Shown piece after piece: positions 46,873 through 55,243 of a DNA stretch of 64,000 nucleotides. Under the pieces are notes generated by a model. The model was not told the origin of the DNA. It did not search any database and saw nothing but the letters and a program-made list of their open reading frames with translations. Position numbers and translations under genes: made by a program. The first letter of the stretch is position 1. Each line of letters begins with the position of its first letter. Source of the DNA: JAWKWH01 sp963669285 (GTDB lineage Bacteria > Pseudomonadota > Alphaproteobacteria > Rhizobiales > Rhizobiaceae); assembly GCA_963669285.2 (NCBI GenBank), contig CAXXSI010000014.1:496001-560000 (forward strand), written 5' to 3'.

Positions 46873-47150
46873 GTGACGGCCTTGTCGCGCGAGCGACATT
46901 TCGTTGATGGGGAACCAGTCGGCTTCGGTTCTGTTGCCTTTGATCCTGGTTTCGGGTCGGGCAGTGTGGATATGGTTTTGAGCGCCTCGCTCTTAAAACG
47001 TGCCTGGCGGAGCTTCTCCGTTTTGCTTTCGCGGTGCTTGGCCTCCGCTTCGATTATGGCCCGCGCAGAACGGTCCGTGGTTTCCGCCTTGGTTTCAGAT
47101 CTTGTTCGTGTTGGACGGAAGAGATCATGCGATGGGGTTATGCCTGTCAT
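46869..47150 (-). CDS. Small charged helical protein of rhizobial type
   Basis: The 93-residue product starts MTGITPSHDLFRPTRTRSET and is very rich in K, R, E and A (AIIEAEAKHRESKTEKLRQA), suggesting a long helix that may bind nucleic acid. Similar small proteins, unnamed, are common in Rhizobiales. ATG 47150 is preferred because the family begins near here; the frame is open 15 codons upstream. It lies downstream of cspA on the same strand. Confidence 0.65.
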   Translation of the reverse strand: MTGITPSHDLFRPTRTRSETKAETTDRSARAIIEAEAKHRESKTEKLRQARFKSEALKTISTLPDPKPGSKATEPKPTGSPSTKCRSRDKAVT

Positions 47151-47267
47151 GAGTTTTCGTCCTTGTTTCAATTGCAATGCAGAAAGGCCGGGCACGGGCC
47201 CGACCTCTCTTCCTCATCTCGACGACCGGTGCCAGTACATCCGTGGTCACCAGTCAGAGACAAGTAT

Positions 47268-47477
47268 TTATGCTTCCTGCAGGTTCTCGGCAGCGCTCTT
47301 GCCCGACTTTGCGTCGCGCACGACCTCGAAGCTGAGCTTCTGGCCTTCGACAATTGTGCTCAATCCTGAGCGCTCCACGGCAGAAATGTGAACGAACACA
47401 TCCGACTGGCCGTCCTCGGGAGCGATGAAGCCGAAGCCTTTGGTGCTATTAAAGAATTTTACTGTTCCGGTGGTCAT
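47268..47477 (-). CDS. cspA: Cold-shock protein (CspA family)
   Basis: The 69-residue product is a single cold-shock domain with RNP1 KGFGFIAP and RNP2 DVFVHISAV. It binds single-stranded RNA and DNA and acts as an RNA chaperone. AAGGAA lies 7 bases before its ATG. The upstream spacer of more than 300 bases is likely to include a long regulated 5' leader, as is usual for the family. Confidence 0.96.
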   Translation of the reverse strand: MTTGTVKFFNSTKGFGFIAPEDGQSDVFVHISAVERSGLSTIVEGQKLSFEVVRDAKSGKSAAENLQEA

Positions 47478-47800
47478 GACGTCTTCCTTTCAATCGGTCA
47501 CAAAAAATGTCGCGTGCCACCGCACATGCGGGGCAAATGGATGAGATCGATTTTAAGGGAGGAATATCGCAGCCAGCGCATTTGGCGCCAAAAACAAACT
47601 TCAACAGCTTAGATCGATATAAGGCTATATAGGCCTCAATAGTGTTCCAAACAAGATGCAACCCAAATAGTCGTGAGTTGCCGTGAACGTTCTGATACCC
47701 GGCATCTATCCGGCGCGCTTGCAATAAAGAGGATAATCGAAATGCCTCTCAACGATTTGAACTCCCATCGGACACATGCCGGTATTACGGAGCGCGATGA
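47478..47800 (-). promoter_or_regulatory. cspA promoter and probable long 5' leader
   Basis: The 323 bases upstream of cspA hold no supported gene. The region is AT-richer than its surroundings near 47590-47700, and the near-ATG part (GTGACCGATTGAAAGGAAG) holds the ribosome site. A 36-codon plus-strand frame from ATG 47742 is discussed under rejected items. Confidence 0.4.
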
Positions 47801-48067
47801 TCAGAAATCGTCAGCCGTCAGCGTATATGGCTTGTTTCGGCCACGTGCATAGGCTTTGCGGGCTGTGCTATAGATCAAGCCGCGCGAAGCGTCGAATGCT
47901 GTCAGACACTCGGCCTCCGACACCGCACTCCTGCCAGATATCGATAACGCTCCAGCTTCGACAAAGAACGGTATCTGGGCCATGTCATCATATCCGACGA
48001 AGCGGATGGCATTCCGGGTCTCGTCGAAGCTGCGACTAGGATTTGGAAACTCCAGCATCGCGACCAT
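47801..48067 (-). CDS. DUF1488 family protein
   Basis: The 88-residue product has the DUF1488 pattern: LEFPNPSRSFDETRNAIRFVGYDDMAQIPFFVE (short part: DETRNAIRFVGYDDM) and ends KPYTLTADDF. DUF1488 is a small conserved family of unknown role in proteobacteria. Its ATG overlaps the stop of the preceding gene by one base (TAATG), so it is coupled to it. Confidence 0.85.
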   Translation of the reverse strand: MVAMLEFPNPSRSFDETRNAIRFVGYDDMAQIPFFVEAGALSISGRSAVSEAECLTAFDASRGLIYSTARKAYARGRNKPYTLTADDF

Positions 48068-48204
48068 TACTTCTTGCCGTTGTCCGGCGCGGTTTTCACG
48101 GTCAGGTGAGACCGGTTCCCGAACGTGTTTGTAGGCTTTGCAGGATCCTTTTTTTGCTTAGGTTTTCTGATCTCGCGATTGCTGCGTTTCTGTCCCTTGG
48201 CCAT
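48067..48204 (-). CDS. 45-residue highly basic protein
   Basis: The product starts MAKGQKRSNREIRKPKQKKD and ends VKTAPDNGKK: almost a quarter of residues are lysine or arginine, so binding to nucleic acid or ribosomes is likely. Similar MAKGQKRSNRE proteins are widespread in alphaproteobacteria but have no known function. It starts inside the 3' end of the gene upstream and stops at TAATG with DUF1488, so it lies in a four-gene coupled set. It is short enough to be missed by default gene calling. Confidence 0.8.
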   Translation of the reverse strand: MAKGQKRSNREIRKPKQKKDPAKPTNTFGNRSHLTVKTAPDNGKK

Positions 48205-48499
48205 GTCCGAAAGTCCTTTCGATAAGAGTTGCCTCGCCGTCGGACAGCGGCATGCTGACCAACTCGAGATTATCCTGCGTGGTCACCCGTTCATGACGTT
48301 CCTCGTCGCTGCGGATGCGGTATTGCAAGGAACCGCCATGCGGTGGAAGCGTCGCGGTAATGTGGTAGACGTCGGTGGATGAGGCCGGTCGGCCGAAACC
48401 ACCCCGCAATCGCACGACTTGGCCAATTGCGAAAAGATGTGTTGGTTCCTCGCGCCGTTTCGGTCGGGCATCGCGTCGTAGAGTAACTGTGGTGGTCAT
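48158..48499 (-). CDS. Small conserved hypothetical protein (rhizobial)
   Basis: The 113-residue product has the conserved segments FAIGQVVRLRGGFG, VYHITATLPP and YRIRSDEERHERVTTQDNLE, which I have seen in short Rhizobiales proteins of unknown role. ATG 48499 (MTTTVTLRRD) overlaps the upstream gene's stop by 4 bases (ATGA). Confidence 0.78.
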   Translation of the reverse strand: MTTTVTLRRDARPKRREEPTHLFAIGQVVRLRGGFGRPASSTDVYHITATLPPHGGSLQYRIRSDEERHERVTTQDNLELVSMPLSDGEATLIERTFGHGQGTETQQSRDQKT

Positions 48500-48759
48500 A
48501 ATTGTTGTTGGTCCTTTTCGAGGGCGGCATCGAGGTCCGCCGGATTGATTGGTACCATCTGGTGCGTCGACCCCTTTGAAGCGATCGCCGGTAGATGAAT
48601 GAATGTGCCGACGCGTCGCCAAGCTTGCCGCGATACACCCTCGATTCGCTCTTCGTCGTGGTCGACACGATATTCGCCTGCCGGTTGCAGTCGATCAAAT
48701 CCGGGCATTTCAAAAGCGTGGGCGAAATGAACGGTGGATTGTCTGGTACGGTTCGTCAT
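48496..48759 (-). CDS. Small conserved hypothetical protein, first of a coupled set
   Basis: The 87-residue product starts MTNRTRQSTVHFAHAFEMPG and includes GEYRVDHDEERIEGVSRQAW and the polar tail ALEKDQQQL. It shares with the next gene a V/I-[DS]-DEER pattern, suggesting a distant relation between the two. Its ATG is chosen by family style; the frame extends 58 codons upstream. Confidence 0.72.
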   Translation of the reverse strand: MTNRTRQSTVHFAHAFEMPGFDRLQPAGEYRVDHDEERIEGVSRQAWRRVGTFIHLPAIASKGSTHQMVPINPADLDAALEKDQQQL

Positions 48760-49052
48760 GGTTGATAAACTTTCGCGTGCGCCCAATGGCAGCGAATGAA
48801 AGAGCGCGTTTCCTCCGTGCGGTCTGCACAAGGGCCGAAACGTTCGCAAAATCAGGGGTAACCCAAACAAACCGGCAAACCGGGATATCAGATAGCCAAT
48901 GATGGCTGTAAACGTACACTTGAATATGGTCACTCACCGCACCAAATGCAAGCCCGACGAGAAACCATGCAAGCTTTCGAGAAAAGCGTGCTACAAGGAC
49001 CAACCGGTACGCAATCACGCGTTGCTGTTCCCGATACAGATTGGACGTAACC

Positions 49053-49403
49053 ATGCAATTTCCTGAATGGATTAAACCTGCGCTTATCGGCGCGGGAACA
49101 GGCGCTGTCGCGCTGGCTGTTGTGGGGTTCGGCTGGGGTGGCTGGATGACCAACGGTGCGGCGGCGGAAATGTCGGGCAAACAATCCATGGCCGCTACAG
49201 CCATGGCGCTTACGCCTTACTGCGTCCAGAAATCACAAAGCGACCCGAAGTCGACCGATGTATTGGCAGAAATCGAAAAGGCCAGCGTTTATAAGCGACG
49301 CGGCATAATAGAGGAAGCTGGCTGGGCGACGCCTCTTGGTGTTGACAAACCGGATCGAGCTCTCGCGGAAGCTTGCCTGATCGCATTGACTAAAGACACC
49401 TGA
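49053..49403 (+). CDS. Membrane-anchored hypothetical protein
   Basis: The 116-residue product has one N-terminal helix (about 9-32, KPALIGAGTGAVALAVVGFG) and a periplasmic helical domain with two cysteines (TPYCVQKSQSD, EACLIALTKD) and the segment YKRRGIIEEAGWAT. Similar proteins are common in Rhizobiales genomes; function unknown. It is divergent from the small-gene set. Confidence 0.72.
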   Translation: MQFPEWIKPALIGAGTGAVALAVVGFGWGGWMTNGAAAEMSGKQSMAATAMALTPYCVQKSQSDPKSTDVLAEIEKASVYKRRGIIEEAGWATPLGVDKPDRALAEACLIALTKDT

Positions 49404-49730
49404 CAAACTTCCAACCCGCTTACGTGCTTGCGCCTTTCGAACAGTCCTAGCCGCAAGCCTGCCTACCGCTCGGAGCGTAGCTCCAGCTCCATGGGCGGCG
49501 ACCTTGCAATGTGCATAAGGTCGTAGTGACCAAAATACCGGAGGCGCGATTTTAAAGCGCTCATCAAGTTGTACTACGACGCTCACTTTCTATGATCCCG
49601 TCGAGCGCGAGGCCTGTGGCAACGACCACAATGGCCCGTCCCACGCTCTTCGCCATCACGACCGAAAACCGCATTTGCAACCGGTAGCGCGATCCCGTCG
49701 CTTGCGCCGTTTGCCATTAAAGGAATAAAA
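49404..49730. other. Intergenic stretch with small inverted repeats
   Basis: No gene is supported. Two short perfect stems are visible: GGAGC-GTA-GCTCC at 49472-49484, and CGACCTT/AAGGTCG at 49499-49505 and 49517-49523. The promoter of the DUF1611 gene should be near its right end. A minus-strand open frame here overlaps the 49053 gene and has no family similarity. Confidence 0.4.
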
Positions 49731-50930
49731 ATGTCTTCAATCACAAATCTCGAACAGCCGCACTCATCCGGCCATGAAAATCGCCCTCCGGTCTTCGAGG
49801 ATACAAAACAGCCCATACGGTTCCCGCCGCGTGGCAAACCTGAAAAGACCGACACTGCAATCATTTATTGCGAGGGCAATTTCGGCGCGATTGATGGCAA
49901 GACAGCCAACGGGCTGGTACGGCACTCGGAGAAGTATGAAATCCTTTCGGTCATCGACAGCGAAAAGGCCGGCCTTGATACCGGTGAAGTACTCGGAGAC
50001 GCGCCGAACGGCATACCGATTTTCCGTAACCTCGCGGATGCGCTGGCGCGGGCTGAAAACCTGCCCGACTATTTCATCTTCGGAATGGCGCCATCGAGCG
50101 GCATGCTGTCGACTCATGAGCGCGGTCTCGTGATCGAGGCGATGAGCCACGGCATGAACATCGTCAATGGGCTGCACGAATTTCTCAACGACGATCCGAT
50201 GTTTGCCGCAGCTTGCGTTGCCAACGGGGTCAGCATCCTCGATGTCCGCAAACCTCGCGACAAAAAAGATCTGCGTTTGTTCAGCGGCCGGATTTCCGAA
50301 GTCACGTGTCCGCGCATCGCAGTCCTCGGCACGGATTGTGCTATCGGAAAACGGACAACAACGACAATTTTGACCCGCGCACTAAATGCCCGCGGCGTAA
50401 AGGCGGTGATGGTGGGCACCGGTCAAACCGGTCTGATTCAGGGCGCGCGTCACGGTGTAGCAATGGATGCGGTCCCGTCGCAGTTTTGCACCGGTGAGCT
50501 GGAAGCGACAATCATCGAAGCATTCGAAGCCGAATGCCCGGATATCATATTCGTCGAGGGACAAGGCGCACTCAGTCACCCGGCTTTTTCAACCTCGTCA
50601 TTCATTTTGCGCGGCAGTTGTCCCGACGGAGTGATCCTCCAGCACGCGCCTGGACGCATCAATCGGTGCGATTTCGAGAACATGCCGATGCCGGATCCGG
50701 GAGACGAGATCAATCTGATCGAGACGTTTGCTGACACCAAGGTCATCGGCCTTACAATCAATCACGAGAACATGACCAGCGCCGAAGTCGGTTCTTCGAT
50801 CATTGGATATGAAAACGAATTTGGCATCCCGGCAACCGATGCACTGACAAGATCGCCCGATCATCTGGTGGAAATGGTCCTTGCCTCGTTTCCACAGCTC
50901 AGGAAGAAGCTGACAGTCGGTATCAATTGA
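49731..50930 (+). CDS. DUF1611 protein, DgcN-like N-acetyltransferase candidate
   Basis: The 399-residue product has the DUF1611 layout: an N-terminal Rossmann-like part (YCEGNFGAIDGKTANGL, FGMAPSSGML) and a C-terminal P-loop part with IAVLGTDCAIGKRTT, GTGQTGLIQGARHG and FVEGQGALSHPAF. In marine bacteria DUF1611 DgcN was described as acting in D-glutamate catabolism together with the racemase DgcA. Here the partner gene is different (see next entry), so assignment to D-glutamate is tentative. The gene is coupled to the next by a TTGA overlap. Confidence 0.8.
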   Translation: MSSITNLEQPHSSGHENRPPVFEDTKQPIRFPPRGKPEKTDTAIIYCEGNFGAIDGKTANGLVRHSEKYEILSVIDSEKAGLDTGEVLGDAPNGIPIFRNLADALARAENLPDYFIFGMAPSSGMLSTHERGLVIEAMSHGMNIVNGLHEFLNDDPMFAAACVANGVSILDVRKPRDKKDLRLFSGRISEVTCPRIAVLGTDCAIGKRTTTTILTRALNARGVKAVMVGTGQTGLIQGARHGVAMDAVPSQFCTGELEATIIEAFEAECPDIIFVEGQGALSHPAFSTSSFILRGSCPDGVILQHAPGRINRCDFENMPMPDPGDEINLIETFADTKVIGLTINHENMTSAEVGSSIIGYENEFGIPATDALTRSPDHLVEMVLASFPQLRKKLTVGIN

Positions 50931-52045
50931 CCGCACCGCGCCTTGAGATTGATCTCGACAAAATCCAGCACAATGCTCGCGTGCTCGTCAATCAGCTTGG
51001 CGGTCGCGGTATCTCCGTTTGGGGCGTGACAAAGGCCACTCTGGGCCTGCCGGATATAGCCAGAACGATGCTTGTTGCCGGGGTGGATGGACTTGCCGAC
51101 TCACGCGTCGAGAGCATACAGACCATGCGCCTCGCCTCGGTAGAAGCCGATATGATGCTTATCCGCTCACCGATGGTCAGCCAAGCCGATCTGGTTGTAG
51201 GCAGTGCGGATGTGAGCCTCAACACCGAGCTTGATGTCATATCGGAACTATCCAAGGCCGCCTGCGCGATGGGACGCAGACATGGCATACTTTTGATGGT
51301 TGAACTCGGGGATCTGCGTGAGGGTATCATGCCCGCCGATCTTGAAAATGTCGTGCGCCGGGTCCTTCGCTTCCCCAATATCGTCCTCAAAGGCATCGGC
51401 ACAAATCTGGCTTGCCGCTGTGGCGTAGCACCCGACGCCAACAACATGGGTGAATTATCCGGTCTAGCGGATGCAATCGATGCGACCTTCGGCCCCGTTC
51501 TTCCAATCGTCTCCGGTGGAAATTCAAGCAGCCTCAACTGGGCTCTGGGAGGCGCCGACACAGGCCGGATCAATAATCTTCGCCTTGGAGAATCCATATT
51601 GCTTGGATGTGAGCCCCTCCGCCGCGAGCCGATTGAGGGTCTTTACACCGATGCTATCACGCTCGTCGCCGAGGTGATCGAATCGAGGGTAAAGCCGTCA
51701 TTGCCATGGGGAATGATTGCCGAGACCGCCTTTGGTGCAGCAGGTTCGGTGACCAACAACGGTAATGTTTCTCAGGTTATCTGTGCCTTGGGACACATGG
51801 ACACCGATCCGAAAGGACTTACGCCACCTTCAGGGATCGAAATTCTCGGATCGAGCAGCGATCACCTCATTATGGATTCAGGCGAGAAACGCCTGTCGGT
51901 AGGCGCCGAGATATCCTTCAAACTCAACTACAGCGCCATGATCCGGGCCATGGCATCGCTGTTCGTCGTCAAAAGGACTAAAGGAAAGAGCGTGCAGGAA
52001 ATTCCGGCGGTATGCTCATCAGGATGCGCTGCGGCGCTGCATTAG
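50927..52045 (+). CDS. Fold type III PLP enzyme, ornithine/alanine racemase-like
   Basis: The 372-residue product has an alanine-racemase-type N-terminal barrel: RLEIDLDKIQHNARVLV, PLP lysine Lys36 in VWGVTKATLG, the phosphate-binding IVSGGNSSSLNWAL region and the GRINNLRLGESILLGC segment that resembles ornithine racemase and YhfX. It would interconvert or bind a D/L amino acid. The TTG start at 50927 overlaps the DUF1611 stop. In the known DgcN/DgcA pair the partner is an enolase-superfamily racemase, so this may be a substitution of one racemase type by another. Confidence 0.82.
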   Translation: MTAPRLEIDLDKIQHNARVLVNQLGGRGISVWGVTKATLGLPDIARTMLVAGVDGLADSRVESIQTMRLASVEADMMLIRSPMVSQADLVVGSADVSLNTELDVISELSKAACAMGRRHGILLMVELGDLREGIMPADLENVVRRVLRFPNIVLKGIGTNLACRCGVAPDANNMGELSGLADAIDATFGPVLPIVSGGNSSSLNWALGGADTGRINNLRLGESILLGCEPLRREPIEGLYTDAITLVAEVIESRVKPSLPWGMIAETAFGAAGSVTNNGNVSQVICALGHMDTDPKGLTPPSGIEILGSSSDHLIMDSGEKRLSVGAEISFKLNYSAMIRAMASLFVVKRTKGKSVQEIPAVCSSGCAAALH

Positions 52046-52149
52046 ACACAGCAATTGGCATCGATAACAATGGTACAACCTTCCAGATTGCGACACGAAC
52101 AGTTTGATAGAAAAGGGCTCGGTGCGGCCGTTTGGCACAATGGCATGAA

Positions 52150-52248
52150 CGACAGTAATGCGCCCCCATTTCAGCCGTTTGAAAACTCTCGATGAGATCC
52201 TGATAGCGGACGTTACGGCTTTGGATAATCAATGTCCCTAGGGCGGAC
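52150..52248 (+). repeat. Dispersed intergenic repeat, copy D
   Basis: GACAGTAATGCGCCCCCATT and TCAGCCGTTTGAAAACTC lead to the core CCTGATAGCGGACGTTACGG, then AATCAATGTCCCTAGGGCGGAC, quoted in parts. The terminal hairpin is less regular than in copies F and G. It follows the racemase-like gene. Confidence 0.62.
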
Positions 52249-52326
52249 TAAGCGGACCTTGGGGCCCAAATGGAGGGCCGTTCTTGGCTCTATTCAACGA
52301 TTCGCCACATCCAACACAGGTGCTTG

Positions 52327-53139
52327 TTAGCGGAACGTGATCGTCGCGCCTGGCAGGTCAATGCCGTCGAGCCGAGTGGTCCAGCGGTCACCGGTTGATA
52401 TCGGCGCGGCGTCGGTCAAAGTTCCTGTGGTAACGATCTCTCCTTGGCCAACCGGCGTTGCACCGGGTTCGGCTGTCAGTGTGTCGAGGAGATAACCGAG
52501 CGCTCGAAGTGGACCGTCCAGTACATCGGCGCCGCAGCCCGTTAACCGCTTGCCGCCCGGTCCTTCGAGCTCGATGCGAAATCGTGGCAGCTGGTCGATG
52601 ATGGATTGCGTGAGGGGCAGCCGCGGACCGAGATAGAGCGCGCCGTGCAGGCCGAATGCCGCGGCACAATCCGCGCCGGCAAATCGCCAGCCGGGGAAAG
52701 GTGAAAATACGATCTCGAACCCGTGCGATACCCAGTCAACGCACCCGGCAAGCTCAGCTTCACTCATCCCCGGCTGAGGCGCGAACTTCAAGCCGAAGGC
52801 AATCTCGGGTTCAAGCCGCGGCTCGGGCACTGTCGGTAATGTGTGCAACCCGTCGCCAATTTCATAGAGTGTCGTATCCCACACCGGCCCCCACATCGGG
52901 CCCGAGACGCCATAAATCGGCCAGATCGTGCGGTTTGTGAAACCAATTTTGCGGCCCATCCGCCGCTCGCCCCGTGCCTCGCGCAGCGCAGTGATCTCAT
53001 GGGCGATGCGATACGCCGCTTCGGCGTCGAAGGCAGGGTCGCAATCGGAAATTGGCGCAATCTGGCGGCCGGCGTCAAAGGATTTAAGTAGTTCATTGGC
53101 ATAGGTCTCAATTGCGGCATCTGCCACTGAACTGGTCAT
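52327..53139 (-). CDS. 2-keto-4-pentenoate hydratase/FAH-family protein
   Basis: The 270-residue product has the hydratase pattern: DCDPAFDAEAAYRIAHEITA, GRKIGFTNRTIWPIYG, and metal-binding EPEIAFGLKF. It would hydrate 2-keto-dienoates or cleave related keto acids. The start is ATG 53139, 10 bases after AGGAGG; an ATG 6 codons upstream covers that ribosome site. It stands alone on the minus strand, next to a repeat copy on either side. Confidence 0.88.
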   Translation of the reverse strand: MTSSVADAAIETYANELLKSFDAGRQIAPISDCDPAFDAEAAYRIAHEITALREARGERRMGRKIGFTNRTIWPIYGVSGPMWGPVWDTTLYEIGDGLHTLPTVPEPRLEPEIAFGLKFAPQPGMSEAELAGCVDWVSHGFEIVFSPFPGWRFAGADCAAAFGLHGALYLGPRLPLTQSIIDQLPRFRIELEGPGGKRLTGCGADVLDGPLRALGYLLDTLTAEPGATPVGQGEIVTTGTLTDAAPISTGDRWTTRLDGIDLPGATITFR

Positions 53140-53234
53140 CGAAGAGCCTCCTTGCATCGCTTATCTTAAACAATATTCACTAGTTGGGCTCCGTTTCAAA
53201 TCGAAGGCGGCGCAGAATTTTTCGTATTCGGCTC

Positions 53235-53380
53235 AAACCGACCATTCGCTACGCGGCAGCGAAAATAGGTCTAACGAATGTCCGCTCCGAGCCACAGATG
53301 ACATAGACGACCGCAATGCGCCCCCATTTCGGCCATAGAGGTCAGTTTTGCCGTTGCCCGGTAGCAGACATTCGGCGACC
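53235..53380 (+). repeat. Dispersed intergenic repeat, copy E (partial)
   Basis: CATTCGCTACGCGGCAGCG and AACGAATGTCCGCTCCGAGC are followed by CGCAATGCGCCCCCATTTCG, shared with copies D and G, and then GTAGCAGACATTCGGC in place of the usual AAAGCGGACAT core. It appears rearranged or older than the others. Confidence 0.5.
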
Positions 53381-53393
53381 ACTCATACACGTC

Positions 53394-53920
53394 CTAGTTC
53401 CGGTCCTTGAAAAGCTCGGATACGTTTCGAATATCAGCTTTCATGTATTCATCGAAGGAACGCAGGGTCTCGGGGGTCGGGATTTCCGTTCTGTCGGCAA
53501 ACGCTCGTATGTCGTCGGCGACGTTCCGCCTGCTGTGCGTGCAGAGGCCATCATCAATCGGCGAGAACGGATCAAAAACGACAGACCATCGAACATTGGA
53601 GCTTGCAGCACCGCAAGCTCGCCGGATAACTTCAACCCAAGGACGAGGCTGACGCTCCTCTAATCGGCAACCCGATCTGAGCCATATCATCTGACGACGG
53701 ACAAACAAATCCGGGGCCGGCAATACCGGAACCGTACGTCTCGAATACAAACTCCCACACGTCCAGTTTTACGCGCCGATCATCGGGCGGGTCCGACGCT
53801 GCAGACCAAGAGAATGCCAGATTCGTGACGGTTGTTAGCGACCGACCCATGATCAACGGACGGGGTTCAGAATTCTTAAGAACTTTATATGCGAAAATGC
53901 GCATCCAAAGGAGATGGCGT
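53394..53920. other. Degraded coding remnants, minus strand
   Basis: Two minus-strand frames, 53632-53973 (KLDVWEFVFETYG) and 53394-53750 (ADDIRAFADRTEIPTPETL, ending SELFKDRN), plus a third frame between them, look like pieces of one decayed protein interrupted by at least two frame changes. The first piece slightly resembles TctC-type binding proteins, but I am not able to name the gene. The region also overlaps the promoter and ribosome site of the BASS transporter gene. Confidence 0.35.
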
Positions 53921-54793
53921 ATGCAATCTAGCGCTGCACTAAGCTTTGGTCTGCCAATGGCGCTCTGCATCATAATGTTAGGGCTCGGGCTGTCGCTCAG
54001 GATTGAAGACTTTGTCCGTGTCCTCGCGCGGCCATGGCCCGTGATAGTGGGCCTTTTTTGTCAGATCGTTCTCCTTCCAATCCTGTGTTTCGTCCTGGTG
54101 TATTTCTCAAATCTTCCGCCAGCGATCAGCGTTGGAATGATGCTGCTGGCGGCAAGCCCAGGCGGAACCTCTTCTGCGCTCTTCACACATCTTGCGCGAG
54201 GCGATGTCGCGCTGAGCATTTCGCTCACTGCCGTCGGTTCCCTGCTCGCACTTGTGAGTCTGCCCGTCATCGCCAACCTATCGCTGGTCGCATTCTATGG
54301 TGAGGAGGGCGCCGTCAGGATTCAGCTTCATCAGGTCCTTCAGATTTTTGCGATTGCCATCGTCCCCGCCCTAATCGGCGTTTGCATTCACAATCGTTAT
54401 CCCGCTTTTGCCGAACGGCTCGAAACGCCGGTCAAAAAGTTGGCCACAATATTTCTTTTGGCAGTAGTTCTTGCCGCATTGATCGGGCAATGGCATTTGT
54501 TGGCGACTTGGGGTCCGACTGTCGGTGCGCTTGCGCTTGTTTTCAGCCTGATGAGCCTGACGATTGGCTACTGGGTCCCTCGTTTGCTCAACATAGAGCG
54601 GCGTCAGGCTGTTGCATTGTCAATGTCAATCGGGCTGCACAATGCCGCGCTCGTCATAGCACTGGCGATGAGCGAGCAAATGCTTAACAATCCCGAGATG
54701 GCGGTACCGCCAGCAGCCTATGGCGTGATCGCCTATATGGTTAGCGGCGTCTTCGTATGGCGGCTGAATCGCCGACACCAACTATACATCTGA
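53921..54793 (+). CDS. Bile acid:sodium symporter (BASS) family transporter
   Basis: The 290-residue product has about nine membrane segments and the BASS motif MMLLAASPGGTSSALFTHLARGD (short part: AASPGGTSSALFTHLARGD) and SIGLHNAALVIALAMSEQ. The family takes up organic anions such as pantoate, pyruvate, keto acids and taurocholate with sodium. ATG 53921 has AAAGGAG 7 bases upstream; the frame is open 32 codons further. Near the hydratase it may serve uptake of a keto acid, by context only. Confidence 0.9.
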   Translation: MQSSAALSFGLPMALCIIMLGLGLSLRIEDFVRVLARPWPVIVGLFCQIVLLPILCFVLVYFSNLPPAISVGMMLLAASPGGTSSALFTHLARGDVALSISLTAVGSLLALVSLPVIANLSLVAFYGEEGAVRIQLHQVLQIFAIAIVPALIGVCIHNRYPAFAERLETPVKKLATIFLLAVVLAALIGQWHLLATWGPTVGALALVFSLMSLTIGYWVPRLLNIERRQAVALSMSIGLHNAALVIALAMSEQMLNNPEMAVPPAAYGVIAYMVSGVFVWRLNRRHQLYI

Positions 54794-55243
54794 CCTGCCC
54801 CTGAGTTTTTCCTCCACGTAAGACCAGGCGTAGGCTAGCGCTTGCCGCAAACGCGCAGACTGACGCTGATATTGTGCGGGCCAAGGGTATGAAGCCGCAC
54901 TGAGGTTCGCATTCCGGTTAAAAAGGATATTGCCGCGGATCTCTACCGGACCGGAGCCAGATTCAGCAATTTTGCATAGGTCAATCTGCAGTGGCGCTTG
55001 CTGCTCACTGTCCGCAATGCGCCCCAAATCAGACATTCACCAGCTCTCAAGCCGATCCTGAAAGCGGACATTGCATTTTGGGTGTTCAAAGTCCGCTGTG
55101 CGGACAATGTTGCCATTGGTAGAGCTTGAATACATTGCCATTCCGTCACGTGCGGATACCGATGGCAACGATCGTCCGGCTGCCCCGGAGACGGCCGAGA
55201 GGCAGGTTTTCGAGGGATCCGATTTCGATGTGTTCTGACTCTG
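54794..55243. other. Intergenic stretch carrying repeat copy F
   Basis: No gene is visible. The dispersed repeat at 54991-55105 takes up much of it. A minus-strand frame covering 54943-55359 is not protein-like and overlaps the creatininase-family gene. Confidence 0.5.
54991..55105 (+). repeat. Dispersed intergenic repeat, copy F
   Basis: GTCCGCAATGCGCCCCAAAT then CAGACATTCACCAGCTCTCA, core TCCTGAAAGCGGACATTGCA, TTTTGGGTGTTCAAA, and a perfect terminal hairpin GTCCGC-tgt-GCGGAC. This is one of the best conserved copies. Confidence 0.7.

Noticed and set aside
47742..47852. 36-codon plus-strand frame with AAAGAGG ahead of its ATG
   Set aside because: Overlaps the 3' end of the DUF1488 gene and the translated peptide shows no recognisable feature; kept only as a remote possibility.
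49233..49586. 117-codon minus-strand frame
   Set aside because: It runs antisense over the conserved membrane-anchored gene at 49053-49403 and has no family similarity.
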